DNA of 64,000 nt from Saccopteryx bilineata (Eukaryota > Chordata > Mammalia > Chiroptera > Emballonuridae), in contig NC_089493.1 of the NCBI RefSeq assembly GCF_036850765.1, positions 187,521,140-187,585,139 on the forward strand, given 5' to 3'. Both the position numbers and the translations under genes were made by a program. Of the stretch, positions 1 through 12,479 are shown piece by piece (the first letter of the stretch is position 1; the number at the start of each line of letters is the position of its first letter). The notes beneath the pieces are model-generated. The model worked only from the letters and a program-made list of their open reading frames with translations, was not told where the DNA came from and did not search any database.

Positions 1-2440
1 ATATTGTGTTTGCGTATTTTATTATTTTCATAAAATTCAACTTGGTAACCAGGTTGCACTTCAGGAGAGAAGAAAGGGGAGACTTTCAAAGGCCGAGTGT
101 GCCCACTGCTTGTGTGGTTTTCCTCAGCCTTCCCCTTCCTCCGCTGAGGGAGATGGCACCGTAGACGCATTTGAACCGAAACGGAACTTGGAGGTGCAGT
201 GGCGCTTACAGGACCCGGCTAATAATGGCCAAGGCTTTTCATGACATCTCTTTGGTACACTTCAGCATGACCTTGTCAAAGTTAAAAGCTCGTAAAATCC
301 CTATTTATTTTTTATGGCATCACGATTCTGCATAACAGTGCTTAAAACAAAACACAGTATAATTATACTGTCAATCAAGCAGCTAAGAACGGCGTTTTCC
401 ACCCTCCTCGTACCTAGCAAACTGTAAATAATTTATAAAACCAGAAGTCATTACTAAGTGGCAGCGTTCAGGGGCTAGTTAAGCACTTGTCACAGTGCTG
501 GGGTTTAAGAGAGGTGGGCACAGACCTGCTTGTTTACTTTTATCCTCTGAGTGTGAAAAATGGTTGTTTGTGCTTGTCTTCCTTTTGTGCGGGCTCTAAT
601 AAAAATATCAAATTGTCAATAGAAATTTGAACAGGTGTAGGATGAGAGGAATAATGATGTTTTATTCATAGGCGTTTCCAGCCCATTTAACTTCATCCAA
701 CAAACAACAAAAAATATTTTCTTCATTACCTCCAATTAATGTAAATGTCAAATGTGTTGAATATATTATCACACTGATAATTTGTTGAGTTGATTGATTT
801 GAGGAATGTTTTGGATTAAAGTAACAATTTTTCTTACTTGACTCACAATTGCATGTTGTTACCCGTCATCTCTGGATTATGTAAATAGCAAATTTGTTTC
901 CATTAGATCTAGGGCTAATTCTGGTAAACAAGATTTTCAAAGTGTCAGTGATTTCTGAGACTTTCAGCTTGTTTATTATTTTCAATTATTTTATTAATTG
1001 TTAACTGGAATTTATCAGCTCTGGAAGAAATATACATCTCTATGCTAATGACCAGATAACTCTTTGCTAACCCTTTGTATTTATAAAGCAGTAGCAGAAT
1101 AAAATCCCATAATTAAATTCTAGCTTCCAAATCTTCCTTTGTGCCTTAAAATCTGTTTGCAAGCTAAAGTCTAGTATTTGTCACTCATAATGCTCTCTAA
1201 TAATAATCAAGATGTATATTATAAACTTTTTCTTTTCTGTAAGAGGGTTCGTGTTAGGTTTTCTTTAACACCTCTGTCTGTTATTTAATCATCCTATTGA
1301 ATGCCTTGAGAATGAAAAACTTGTGGTTAGTTGTCAAAGGCAAGACTGAATGATATGTTCAATGGGTTTCTTAATATGAATAATGGAGAAATATTTTTAA
1401 CTTCTATATCAATATCTTTTATGTTCCGATTTATAGTTAAGTGGGGAATTCAGATAATTTTTTTCATGGTTCAGGAGAAAATTCTAGCTTTTTATTTTTT
1501 TACTATCCTTGCATTATCTGATTATGTCAATTAACCTTTCTTTGTTATGCAGGAAATATAACAGAGCTTGAGGGTTCTGAATATACAGGAACGCAGCACT
1601 GAAACCCACCCCTGTAGTGTTCTCACCATGCTGAGAAGGGACTCGATCTCCCTGAGTGTGGTTCCCTATTCAGTGAAATGGGCACAGTACATTTCTAATA
1701 CGAAGTTCCTGAAAACACTAAATATTAATGAAACACCTAGCCTGGTGTACAAATTGTGGCAGACAGCAAATGATTTCTTTTTACAGGCCTTTCTTTTCCC
1801 CACTATTTTAGTTTTTCATGAGTATGTACATCTAAATAAAGGACACTGCGCTCTGTAGAAATGTGATTTATTTAAACAAAATTATTTGAAATTATCGTCT
1901 AGGTAGCTGATAGCTGATATGGATGGCAACCTAGCTCCTCAGATGGGTAGTAAATAACATATTGTTATTTTTGAGAGCCTAGCTTAATCTCTAATATGAG
2001 GTCTTATGTACGTTTGAACTCTGTTGATTTTCCAACACCTTCCTCATGGTATCAGGACAAAAGCCTGGAGACTTATGTGGACCTTTGTGGTGGCAGGCGC
2101 ATGCGTGATGGTGGTGGATGCACGAAGCGCAGAGCAAGGACTTCTCACTCCGAGGATTGGCATCTGCCCGTCCAGTCCCTATGTCAGTCGTCCATGCTGA
2201 ATCAGCTTTCAGGTCCATCTCCAGAACTACTCTGGTTCAGGTCCTTCGTTGCCATGGTAATGCCATTCTGTTATGACATTTGGCACCAGGAAGTCAATTG
2301 GGCTCTTTCAGGCCCTTTATCTCAACCCCCTATACTGGCTTATTATTTCTGCCATCTCATGTCCTCTTCTGGCGTTCTGCCCAGGAAGTGAAACACAGGT
2401 TTCCTCTGATAGCAGCTCCCACAGACTTTTCAGGACCCAT
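1..2440. other. Unique AT-rich non-coding sequence
   Basis: No gene or clear interspersed repeat is visible here. The part from about 700 to 1130 is repeat-free and rich in TAAT, ATTA and TTAATTG words, with a CTAATGACCAGATAA stretch near 1040. That texture is common in conserved non-coding elements. Short frames at 1331-1534, 1568-1858 and 1991-2391 have no domain and no splice or initiation context that would support a gene. Confidence 0.6.
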
Positions 2441-3202
2441 CCTCTCCTCTCCTCTCCTCTCCTCTCCTCTCCTCTCCTCTCCTCTCCTCTCCTCTCCTCT
2501 CCTCTCCTCTCCTCTCCTCTCCTCTCCTCTCCTCTCCTCTCCTCTCCTCTCCTCTCCTCTCCTCTCCTCTCCTCTCCTCTCCTCTCCTCTCCTCTCCTCT
2601 CCTCTCCTCTCCTCTCCTCTCCTCTCCTCTCCTCTCCTCTCCTCTCCTCTCCTCTCCTCTCCTCTCCTCTCCTCTCCTCTCCTCTCCTCTCCTCTCCTCT
2701 CCCCCTTTCCTCCCCTCCCCTCCTCTGCCCTCCCCTCCCCTCCCCTCCCCTCCCTCCCCTCCCCTCCCCTCCCCTCCCCTCCCCTCCCCTCCCCTCCCCT
2801 CCCCTCCCCTCCCCTCCCCTCCCCTCCCCTCCCCTCCCCTCCCCTCCCCTCCCCTCCCCTCCCCTCCCCTCCCCTCCCCTCCCCTCCCCTCCCCTCCCCT
2901 CCCCTCCCCTCCCCTCCCCTCCCCTCCCCTCCCCTCCCCTCCCCTCCCCTCCCCTCCCCTCCCCTCCCCTCCCCTCCCCTCCCCTCCCCTCCCCTCCCCT
3001 CCCCTCCCCTCCCCTCCCCTCCCCTCCCCTCCCCTCCCCTCCCCTCCCCTCCCCTCCCCTCCCCTCCCCTCCCCTCCCCTCCCCTCCCCTCCCCTCCCCT
3101 CCCCTCCCCTCCCCTCCCCTCTCCCCTCCCCTCCCCTCCCCTCTCCCCTCCCCCCTCCCCTCCCCTCCCCTCCCCTCTCCTCTCCTCTCCTCTCCTCTCC
3201 TC
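2441..3202. repeat. Composite pentanucleotide satellite (CCTCT)n / (CCCCT)n
   Basis: Positions 2441-2700 are an uninterrupted array of about 52 CCTCT units. A roughly 55-base irregular junction follows. Positions 2756-3120 are an uninterrupted array of about 73 CCCCT units. An irregular segment then returns to CCTCT at about 3175-3202. The plus strand is almost pure pyrimidine. The minus strand is (AGAGG)n and (AGGGG)n, the latter with regularly spaced four-G runs. The two units differ by one T-to-C change, so the CCCCT block probably arose by mutation and expansion within a CCTCT array. The long frames on both strands are only translations of the repeat. Confidence 0.98.
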
Positions 3203-4237
3203 GCTCAGTCCATGCTGTTCATCCAGTCTCCAGAGGCCTAGCAGGGGCCAAGAGTGGCCTCTGGGCTTCCTTCTTACCTGCTGAGGTGGAAAGCAACCTT
3301 CCCAACACCATTCTGTCGAAGACCTGATGTAAAATACCAAGCCGATGACGGGGGAAATGGCCACGTGATCTAAGCAGACACAGGGGTAAAATATACAGAT
3401 CAAACACTGTCTAGTAACAAAGTCTCAAACGTATTCCTACAGCTAGAGAAGTCTAAAGGGGAAGTGTCAGCATGCATAATGGAATGACGACATTCACTCT
3501 TTGGGAGTCACGTGTTCCAGGATGCGTTTGCCCTCCCACCTTACCTCAACATGAAAACAGCAGGGTGGCTGCCCAATTGGGGTCAAGACTGAAGAGTTCT
3601 AAGCACTGGAGAAACAAAGAAGTCAGGAGGAAGAAGGAAAGGGAACAGGCTGGTCCGAACAGAATGTAAGGGATTGAAAAAGGAATCTGTGTGCAGCCAT
3701 AAAGAAACTGCTCACTAAGGACACACATGCTGGGTTTCCAGCCCAGGACATCTTGAAGACCTGGCATTGGGCATCACAGGACGACCGAAACAGATGGCAA
3801 CAGGCATGCCTGGTTTCCTAGTTTTACCACTCAATCTGAAGCATAAATTCTAAGATTGTAAGAAAGCTTCTATGCTCCATTAAAGAAAAATCAACATCCT
3901 TAGAATCATTTAAGTGCCCACTACCCTTCACATTTCATGTTGACGTGCCTATCCCAAAGCGTATTTATTGTAACCTCTCTCCTCTATGACACGTTGTGCC
4001 CGTTGAGCTTAAGTTTACAAGCAAGGCTATAAAAAAGGCAAAACCCCACCGCTGAGCTGGCAGGAAGTTCTCGCCGCGGGCACAGCAGCTTCCGTGACTG
4101 AGAGCTGCATCAGAATGTCAGTCTCAGTGCCTTTTGTCATCCAAGCAACTTACAGGAATCTGGTCCAATTCTGTGTGTCACTGACTCAGTCAATCAGGAA
4201 AGCATTCTGAACCGTTAGAAACCTTATGCACAGTACA
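3203..4237. other. Unique non-coding sequence between satellite and hAT element
   Basis: Mixed-composition sequence with no recognised repeat or exon. A small GC-richer patch lies near 4045-4100, just after an ATAAAAAAGG run. I see no supporting promoter structure around it. Confidence 0.5.
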
Positions 4238-4245
4238 CTCAAGGC

Positions 4246-4694
4246 CAGGGGTCCCCAAACTTTTTACACAGGGGGCCAGTTCACTGTCCCTCAGACCGTT
4301 GGAGGGCCGGACTATAAAAAAAAACTATGAACAAATCCCTATGCACACTGCACATATCTTATTTTAAAGTAAAAAAACAAACGGGAACAAATACAATATT
4401 TAAAATAAAGAACAAGTAAATTTAAATCAACGAACTGACCAGTATTTCAATGGGAACTATGGGCCTGCTTTTGGCTAATGAGATGGTCAATGTCTGGTTC
4501 CATATTTGTCACTGCTAGCCGTAACAAGTGATATGATGTGCTTCCAGAGCCGTGACACGTGCGTCCCGTGTCACCTATGCTCCTCTCACTGACCACCAAG
4601 GAAAGAGGTGCCCTTTCCGGAAGTGTGGCAGGGGCCGGATAAATGGCCTCAGGGAGCCGCAGGCAGCCCGCGGGCCGTAGTTTGGGGACCCCTG
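4246..4694. mobile_element. Non-autonomous hAT DNA transposon, 449 bp, with perfect 8-bp target duplication
   Basis: Perfect 16-bp terminal inverted repeats, CAGGGGTCCCCAAACT at 4246-4261 and its complement at 4679-4694, bound the element. The 8-bp sequence CTCAAGGC occurs directly outside both ends (4238-4245 and 4695-4702), as expected for a hAT insertion. The interior has no open frame for a transposase, so it must have been moved in trans. Intact ends and an unmutated duplication suggest a fairly recent, probably bat-lineage, insertion. The exact family name is not known to me. Confidence 0.93.
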
Positions 4695-5138
4695 CTCAAG
4701 GCACTGTTCCTCCAGGGAATTCCCGAAACATAGGCCATACTCAGAACCCCTGTGAAAGCAGTGTAACCCTCCTGGAAACATCAGATAATAGAGGTTTGTC
4801 TCTGGTCCATCTCCAGAGGCAGGAACTGAACTACGAAGTTCTACGGCATGTTAGAAAAAAAGAAAAAGAAACTACATAAACATATGTGCATGTATACCTA
4901 CATACAAGTGCACACACTAATAATGACTACACAATTGAGACTTAATTGTTATTTGAGCTTTCTAAAATAGCGCCTCGCTTGTGCTTAATAATACTGTATT
5001 TTATTCTGCATTGTATGCTATTACCATGGCTTCAGGCTAGCATATGGATACATCCAACTAAATGGATGGGCTGCCATACATCATGTCTGTCTTCTCTTAT
5101 TTAGAAAATCTTTTCTGTTTACATGAGTCCACCTACCA

Positions 5139-5357
5139 CAGTGGTCGGCAAACTCATTAGTCAACAGAGCCAAATATCAACAGTACAATGATTGAAATTT
5201 CTTTTGAAGAGCCAAATTGTTCAAACTTAAACTATATATTATAGGTAGGTGCATTCCTTATCGAGGTAGCGCCCACACATGGTATTTTGTGGAAGAGCCA
5301 CACTCAAGGGGCCAAAGAGCCACATGTGGCTCGTGAGCTGCAGTTTGCCAATCAAGG
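5139..5357. mobile_element. Short non-autonomous hAT element, about 219 bp
   Basis: It starts CAGTGGTCGGCAAACT. The other end carries the complement of GGCAAACT, but its outermost eight bases have decayed. Flanking octamers ACCTACCA (5131-5138) and GCCTACCA (5358-5365) match at 7 of 8 positions, as expected for a hAT target duplication. The interior, with GAGCCACATGTGGCTC near the 3' end, belongs to a different family from the element at 4246. It looks somewhat older. Confidence 0.85.
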
Positions 5358-5512
5358 GCCTACCATAAGAAGTCTCAAAATATCAGAGATTCTGGACAAA
5401 CTAGTGGTCACTCTGAAATGGAAGTTTTGTGAGCCACTCCTATAGATTAAAAACAATAACCAGGAGTCGTTTGCCATTGTAAGTAAAAAGAATGACGTGT
5501 TCAGGCGAACAT

Positions 5513-5840
5513 GCCTGACCAGGCGGTGGCACAATGGACAGAGCATTGGACTGGGATGCGGAGGACCCAGGTTTGAGACCCCGAGGTCGCCAGCTTGAGT
5601 GCGGGCTCATCTGGTTTGAGCAAAGCTCACCAGCTTGGACCCAAGGTCGCTGGCTCGAGCAAGGGGTTACTCGGTCTGCTGAAGGCCCACGGTCCAGGCA
5701 CAATCAATGAACAACTAAGGTGTTGCAACGAAAAACATATGACTGACGCTTCTCATCTCTCTCTGTTCCTGTCTGTCTGTCCCTGTCTGTCCCTCTCTCT
5801 GACTCTCTCTCTGTCTCTGAAGAAAAAAAAAAAAAATAAA
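5513..5840 (+). mobile_element. tRNA-derived SINE, type B, near full length
   Basis: The tRNA-like head begins GCCTGACCAGGCGGTGG and contains a B-box-like GGTTTGAGACC. The body has repeated CAGCTTGAG, AGCTTGGACCCAAGGTCGCTGG-type phrases, a CT-rich stretch (about 5755-5820) and an A-rich tail. The heptamer GCGAACA lies just before the head (5505-5511) and just after the tail (5848-5854), a possible short target duplication. Two relatives are in this window at 15981 and 43770. Confidence 0.9.
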
Positions 5841-5854
5841 GAAATGAGCGAACA

Positions 5855-8800
5855 GCAAATAGCCTCTAGTTATTGCCCAGGGTTGAGGAGGAATCCAAGG
5901 TTTCTCTGGACATAGACTATCACTTTAAGTTTTCTATTGTAGCCAGCCAAATGGAAATATGTAAATGCTCAAGCTATGATATCAGCAAGCTGGTCTACAG
6001 TGGAGACTTAGCATAATACGGTATCAGAGTTGAAGCACAGTTAGAAGAGTCTCTGTGAGAATAAATATTATGTTCCAAGCTTTAAGCCAGCATGTCAATA
6101 GGCTCTTGAGACCCACTACAAGATTGGCAAGCCCTGGTGGCTCCTCACTGGAGGGTCATTCTGCCAACTCCAGAAATATTTTAGAGCACGTCAAGAACTT
6201 TCTTTTATTTCTCCTTCTAGCTCCAGATTGAAAATAGCTTTAGAGATTTAGAATAAGACAAAATGGCCTTTAGCAGCTAATAGTATAGGTCAGAACTTAT
6301 TCATTAAGCCTGGGTTTATGTGTTCCCTGAGTGTTTATTATGAATTTTATTGTAGTCACCCAATTTCCACTGAAAATTAGACTAATTACAAGCTTACCAA
6401 TATGACCACTGAGATAAAGTGTGTTTAAAGCTTAACAGAAATGGGACCTAATAAAAATGTGATAATGACCAAAGCCAGCTCTCTAAAAATTACATTTACA
6501 CATGGAGAAATTTGGAAAATTTTTTTCTGACTTGCATACCACGATAAATATTTTAAGAAATTGCATGTAATTCTGAGAAGTCAACTATGCATTACAGAAG
6601 TCTTGTAGCTTTTGAAGAACTTAGTACTTTGATTAATAAAGATGAAATGGCTTAATTGTGTATTGATCATTAGAAATTTTTATATTCCACTATCTATTTA
6701 CATTAATATTAACCATGAAATCTGTACCTAGCCCTCTCCTAGAGATTGTGGTGAGACCCACATAAAATAAATCAAAGGGTTCCTTCTTTTGAGAGAGTTA
6801 CAAGAAAATTTAAAAGGCAGGAAGTTAATTTATGGGGGAACTTATTAATATGTAACATAACACAATGGTATATGTTATATAGTATTTCAGATGAGAAAAT
6901 AATTTAGATAAGTAAAGATTATAATGAATAAATATGATCAATAAAATATTCAGGGAGATTTGTGTTAAACAGAATTAAAGCTTTAACTTTTCAAAGAGTT
7001 AGGTGGGAACAGTACAATAAAAGAAGAACAAGACAAGCCAAAGTATTTTTTATCTTGTTTTATGGCAGATAGGGTAAGGAGATCCCAGTACTAATGCTAG
7101 AAAGGTGTTTCTCCACAATTTGTTGCTGTTAGGAGAGTTCAATGTAGAGGAACGAAAATCTACAATTTCATTTGATTCCACATAGAAGAGGAAAAAAATG
7201 GAATTGAAAAAGAAAAGCTCAAGAAATGTTTTCTGATAGAGTTAGCAGTAAGAGTTGGTATTGGTTTGTTATAAAGAGCAAAGCAAGTATGGAAATCACT
7301 GAGTATTTCTAAGTTTGGGGAAGCAGGTTAAAGGTGGTCCCTTGTACAAACATGACTCATTGAGAGAAACATTTCCAAGAGTGTTTGGGGGAAATTGAGT
7401 CCTAAGAGAAGCTTTCCTGGCCAACAAAAGTATGGCAAATATTATAATTATTTCAACACGTTGCATCTACAACATGCTTTAATAGTAAAAACAAACAATA
7501 ATAACAATTATGCAATGCTTATTCTGTGCTTAACCCCAAACTAAACAGCTGATCACTCCCAGCATCATTTGCCAACCAGACTTCCACAGTGAAGTCCAGA
7601 CGTACATGCAGCTGCCATCTTGTATCTCTGGATGTCTGACGCCTCGGATAGTTATCTGAGCCCTACTCACAGCTGACCTCCTTGTTCCACCCCCACTTGC
7701 TCCTTTTCCTCCCACCCAGCAGCTTCCCCTGGCTTCTAGGTCCTGTCTGGTCTTCCTCCTTCTTCCTCACCGGCTGCAGCCAGCGGGACATCAGCCCTTA
7801 GTACGGAGAGAAAGTTAGGAGACCAGGTGGAGATGGATGTTGGGGGCTGAGCGGTAGTAAAGTGGGTAGCGAGGTGTGGCGTGTGAGCCCACTGAAGGGA
7901 TGTCTTTTTCTTCTTGTTTCCTTAGTCCGTCCCAGCCGTGTGTATGATAGCGCCTGGCTCATAGCAAACACTCAACATAGGTTTGTGGGACAAGAGTGTG
8001 AATTCATTCCAAAACACTTGAGCAAAGGTATAGCATCTGGGAGTAACATGTGCTCCATCACTGACAGGCTCTCATCTCCCAGGTCCTGCTGGATGACTCT
8101 GAGAGCTTTTACTAAGACCTTTTTACACCAAAACACTCCAGAGTGCTCCAACAGAATCTAGCAACTATTCAATAACATTTGCCAGGTGAAAAGAATTCTG
8201 GAATAAAAATAGAACCAACATTAAGAAGAAGCTTTCTAGATAAGATAACTATATATTTTCCCCCATATATGAGAGAAAAATGTTTTATATATCTTTGGGG
8301 CAAAAAAAAAAAAAAAAAATTGTCAACACTCCTGATCCCAAAGTAAAGTAACTTCTAAGATAAAGTATTTCTAATCATCCATGCAATGACGCTTGTATTT
8401 TATTTCTGTAAGACATTATTTCTCTTTCTCTAGCAATTCAATAGAGAGAGTGGTGACAAAAATACTGCCCTTGAGTAAGGCAGAACTTCATTTAATGAAG
8501 CAAAGCTTTTTACTGTTCACAAATGTTAAGAACTTGGACTTGGTCCAGAGAAAATAAAATCGTTGAGATGACACTTCATTGAAAAACATGTTGAGGAAGG
8601 AATTGAGATTTTTGGTGTGTAATTCATTCTATCAGTTTCCTTTGCTTAAAATAAATATCTAGAAATAACAAAATGTGTAGAAAAAATATATTTTTATTGA
8701 TTTTAATTTATTGTGTTTACATAGATTCTAGTATTTTTTTTTAATTTTTAAAAACAAAATATATGATTACAAAAAAATCAGTTGCCAATTTAGTATATCG

Positions 8801-9605
8801 GCCTTACAAGGAAAATAGATTTGCATGCTACTTGGATAGTTTCTCTTTTCTGTGTAGTGCACAGCTAATGAGTCTCAGTTGCTCTCTATAATTTTCCAGG
8901 GATTTATAAATTATACAATACTCTGCTTAATCGCTCATATCTTCTTTGGCTTCTCTCTTTTCTGTATATTCCTTCTGATTACATGTCAGCCAATATGAGC
9001 ATTTTGATTATTAACAGAATAAAACTTTTTCCAAAGCCTATTAGCAGATAGAGCAACATATTATGTAATGTGTTTTTTTTTCTTTCTTTTTTCTCTCTGT
9101 AAATCTATAAGTGGTATAACATTTCTTTTGCCATCACATGAACTTGGCATTTTTAACTAGCTTGGGATTATCTTTTCTGTGTGTTCATGAAGCATTAAAG
9201 CTTTACTGAACAAAACAGCTCCTTCTGACCTGTGCTAGGAAAATGGAATATCTTTAAGCGTGTTCTTTTTATTAATGTATTTTTTTCCCTGTTTGTAATT
9301 CTTTCCCCAAATCTCTTTCCTGTGGCTCTCGCTGTTGGTTCTTGCTTGTATGACAGTGTCGAGAAAAATTATTGTGTCCAGGAAATTTTCTTTTTGCTTC
9401 CATAAAATTTTTGGGTCACAATTAAATTATACTATATGTGTTTAATTAGCAAGTAATTTAGATAGATAACTCATTCATAGTATGTGAAATGATCAGGACC
9501 TTGCTAATCCTAGTTAAAGTAGAATTGAGATGTGTGTTTCACAGTTCTCTTCAAGAGGTAGGAAACATTAAGATTGTCATTAGGATATGACACATTATAA
9601 AAAGA
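5855..9605. other. Mostly unique AT-rich sequence
   Basis: I see no gene. An A18 run lies at about 8303-8320. The segment around 7930-8000 (GCCTGGCTCATAGCAAACACTCAA) resembles the 3' end of an L2 element, but only weakly. The region 7540-7830 is GC-richer and pyrimidine-rich without a recognised repeat. Frames at 7530-7715 and 7862-8161 have no domain. Confidence 0.5.
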
Positions 9606-9609
9606 GCCA

Positions 9610-10075
9610 ACAAAATAGTTCTTTAAATATAGTGAATGAAATGGAAAAAAAAAAGGATAAACACTTAGACTAGTGAACAAGTAAACAAAATATGGTCTGT
9701 CTATACAATAAAAAAGAACATATACAGACACATGATACGAAATGGATAAACCTTAAAAAACATTATGCTCACTTCAAGAGGACAGATACAAAAGCTCACA
9801 TATAATGAGTCCACTTATATGAAATCTACAGAAAAGACCAGTTGGTAATATAGAAAGTAAATTAACACCTGCCTGGGCAGGGCATGGTGTGGGGTGGGGT
9901 TTAGCTCTACACAGGTTCACGGATGTTATTGAAGGGATGGAAAAGTTCTAAAATGAGACCCTGGCGATAGTTACAAGGCTCAAAAAGTTTACAAAATCTT
10001 TGAATTGTACACTTAAAATGCATTATTTTATGCTATGTAAATTATGCCTAATACAGCTGTAAAAAAAATAGATGT
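9610..10075 (+). mobile_element. Old L1 LINE 3' end
   Basis: The order of phrases is that of a mammalian L1M 3' end: a TATACAATAAAAAAGAACAT stretch, CATTATGCTCACTTCAAGAG, CACTTATATGAAATCTACAGAA, a GGGCATGGTGTGGGGTGGGG patch, AATTGTACACTTAAAATGCAT, and an end near AATTATGCCTAATACAGCTGT. It is 5'-truncated, diverged, and lacks an open reading frame. Confidence 0.85.
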
Positions 10076-10079
10076 TTAT

Positions 10080-10750
10080 GTCTATGTACTATTGAACACC
10101 CACATGCTGCTCTTAAGGTCACCCATCACTCTTTTGCATGGCAACAGAATCCCCAAGTGTCAATCAAAAACTACCAATGGAAAGGGTAAGTTCTTTAAAA
10201 TATATGTAATCTGTAGGAAGTAGTAGACAATTTGTCCACCCTAGAGAAAGCAAAAAACAAGTGAAAAAAAATACTGACTATTCTCCCTGACCCTTTAGTT
10301 TCAGAAAGCTCTTAAAAGCATAAATATCATCTTCATTTATTCTATGCCAACAAATAATTGATATAGACTCATTTGTATATTTCATATTATTTCTCCAAAA
10401 TCGATGTTAAATAAATTTTATTATACCTTTAGAGCCCACACTTGTAGCTGCATCTTTTCTGAAATACCAAGTGATTAAATAAGTGCATTTCATACACTCA
10501 AATAAGTAACACCAGTAAAATTTCTCTTTTGGTTTTAAATATCTTAGTGGAATTTGATGATTTAATAAAAATGAACTAGTTAGTAGAATTCTGTTCAAGA
10601 TTATGGATAAGGTCACATAAATATTTGAAAGGTTTTTTTTTTCTTTCTGCAAATATGTTTCAGTACTTAGTATATGGAATTATCTTTTTATCAAACTGTC
10701 TTTGTCATGTCTGTATCCATGTGGAGTTCCATTATATACCTGTTTTATTT
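10080..10750. other. Unique AT-rich sequence
   Basis: No gene or recognised repeat. AT-rich, with several short frames that contain no domain. Confidence 0.45.
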
Positions 10751-10752
10751 TT

Positions 10753-11122
10753 TTCCTTTTTCTTTTTCCAAATGAGAGGAGGGGAGACAGAGAGACAGAC
10801 TCTTGCATGCACTCCGACCAGAATCCACCCAACAACTCCTATCTGGGGCGGATGCTCTGCCCATCTGGGGCCTTGCTGGCAACTGAGCTATTTTCAGCAC
10901 CTGAGGCAGAGGCTCCATGGAGCCATCCTCAGCACCTGGTGCCAATGCACTCCAGCCAATCGAGCCATGGATGCAGGAGGGGAAGAGAGAGAAAGAGAGA
11001 AGGGGAAAGGAAGGGGTGGAGAAGCAGATGGTCACTTTTCCTGTGTACCCTGATCAGGAGTCAAACCCAGGACATCCACACACCAGGCTGACACTCTGCT
11101 GCTGAGCTAACCAGTCAGGTCC
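10753..11122 (-). mobile_element. Old copy of tRNA-derived SINE type A
   Basis: The reverse complement reads as a diverged version of the type-A SINE: GACCTGACTGGTTAGCTCAGCAG head, B-box-like GGGTTTGACTCC, GTGACCATCTGCTTCTCCACC, a CT-rich block and the GGCTCCATGG segments. The A tail corresponds to the plus-strand T-rich start near 10745-10770. It is much more diverged than the copies at 14386, 19021 or 62917. Overlapping frames are shadows of the repeat. Confidence 0.85.
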
Positions 11123-11258
11123 TACACCCATTTTTAAGTATTCATTATATTCAGGTGTGATCTTGATATTTATGTAGAAATTTGAATATTAACATGAATA
11201 ATAAGCAACTACTTAATGTATTTCAATTTGAAATTTACTTTTCTCTTTTAATTTCTTT

Positions 11259-11465
11259 TAAAACTTGTTGATTTTTTAGAGAGAGAGAAAGGAGAGATAA
11301 AGTGAGAGAGAGAAAGAGAGAGAGAAAGAGATTGATTTGTTGCTCCATTTATCTATATATTCATTGGTTGATTCTTGCATGTGCCCTGACCGGTGGATAG
11401 AACCCACACAACCTTGATGTATCAGGACAATGCTCCAACCTACTGAGCACTCAACCAGGGCTATT
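11259..11465 (-). mobile_element. Degraded Ves-like tRNA-derived SINE
   Basis: On the minus strand it has a tRNA-like head (GCCCTGGTTGAGTGCTCAGTAGG) and, after a diverged body, a CT-rich microsatellite before the A-rich tail (GA-rich on the plus strand, 11278-11332). This matches the layout of the bat Ves family. Divergence is high. Confidence 0.7.
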
Positions 11466-12478
11466 TAATTTTCATCATGCATGATTGTTTAAGGTTCAGT
11501 CTTCATTTTCAATGATAGCTAGAAATCAAGTAAGATTGCTTGTCTCCAACGAGATAGAACCCGTGACTAGTAAATAATCAACATAGTTACTCACATACAA
11601 CATGCACTTGTTTAGTATCAGTGACTGACTTGCCCAATGTAGGATGTATTTGGAAAATCTGTCACTTTGGTATATCACCCACTGACCAAGTTTCTCAGGT
11701 TCTAAACACCTCCTTGCTGTTCAATATGAAAAGTAGAAAACTCTTAATATATCAGCTGTCTTGGTCCTACATTTCAAAGGCCTATAGGATTCAGGTATAC
11801 ATCAAAAGGATTTTGAGTCTGGAGAACAAATAAAACATTTAAAAGGACACCAATCACCTCACTTTAATTAGGCTTGGCTCCATGGGACAGTGGACCTATT
11901 TTATGATAGGTTCTGCTAAATGTAAAAGGGAAGCTGAAAATTTAAATATTCACTTGAAATTTCCAATTGTTAAATGTTGGTAACTAAGTAAAAAATGTTA
12001 AAGCATCATACATAGCAAAATTTACTAGAGAAGCTGTTGTCCTAGTGATCAGCTCAGCCCCTCCGCCTTCTAATGCATCCTCATCTATTTTTTACAGGCC
12101 AAACCCTTAACTACTGGGTACCTGTATGTATACCCCACTCCTGCCAGTGGGTAGCCTGTCTTTTACTTTTGCACATGGTGAGTCTTTGTTCTAAAGCGTC
12201 CTCTTCTCTCATCCTTAGTAAACTCCCAGTTTTCTATGTTTCTACGAATTCTTCTGTTTATCTGGCATCCCTCCATTATAGCCAGTGTTCCTTTATGAGA
12301 GCAATTTTTATGTGTGATTATTTAAATGGCTTTCTAGTAGGTTCCTCAGTATTCCTCGGTAGGCAAGACGCCATCTGTTCTCATGTTGGGTTTGCAGTGT
12401 GGTAACCTGAGAGAGTGAACATTCAGATGTTTGAATGAGTGGAGGGCTGAATTAATTCCTCGTTTGTATTAAAGGAGA
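11466..12478. other. Unique sequence
   Basis: No repeat or gene recognised. A 110-codon frame at 12073-12405 has no domain and no conserved-looking features. Confidence 0.45.
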
Positions 12479-12479
12479 T

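Noticed and set aside
2273..3403. Long overlapping frames (322, 334 and 348 codons) on both strands
   Set aside because: They consist almost wholly of translated CCTCT/CCCCT repeat (LLSSP, PLPSP, EERRG periodicities). A repeat whose unit length is not a multiple of three stays open in all frames. There is no gene context.
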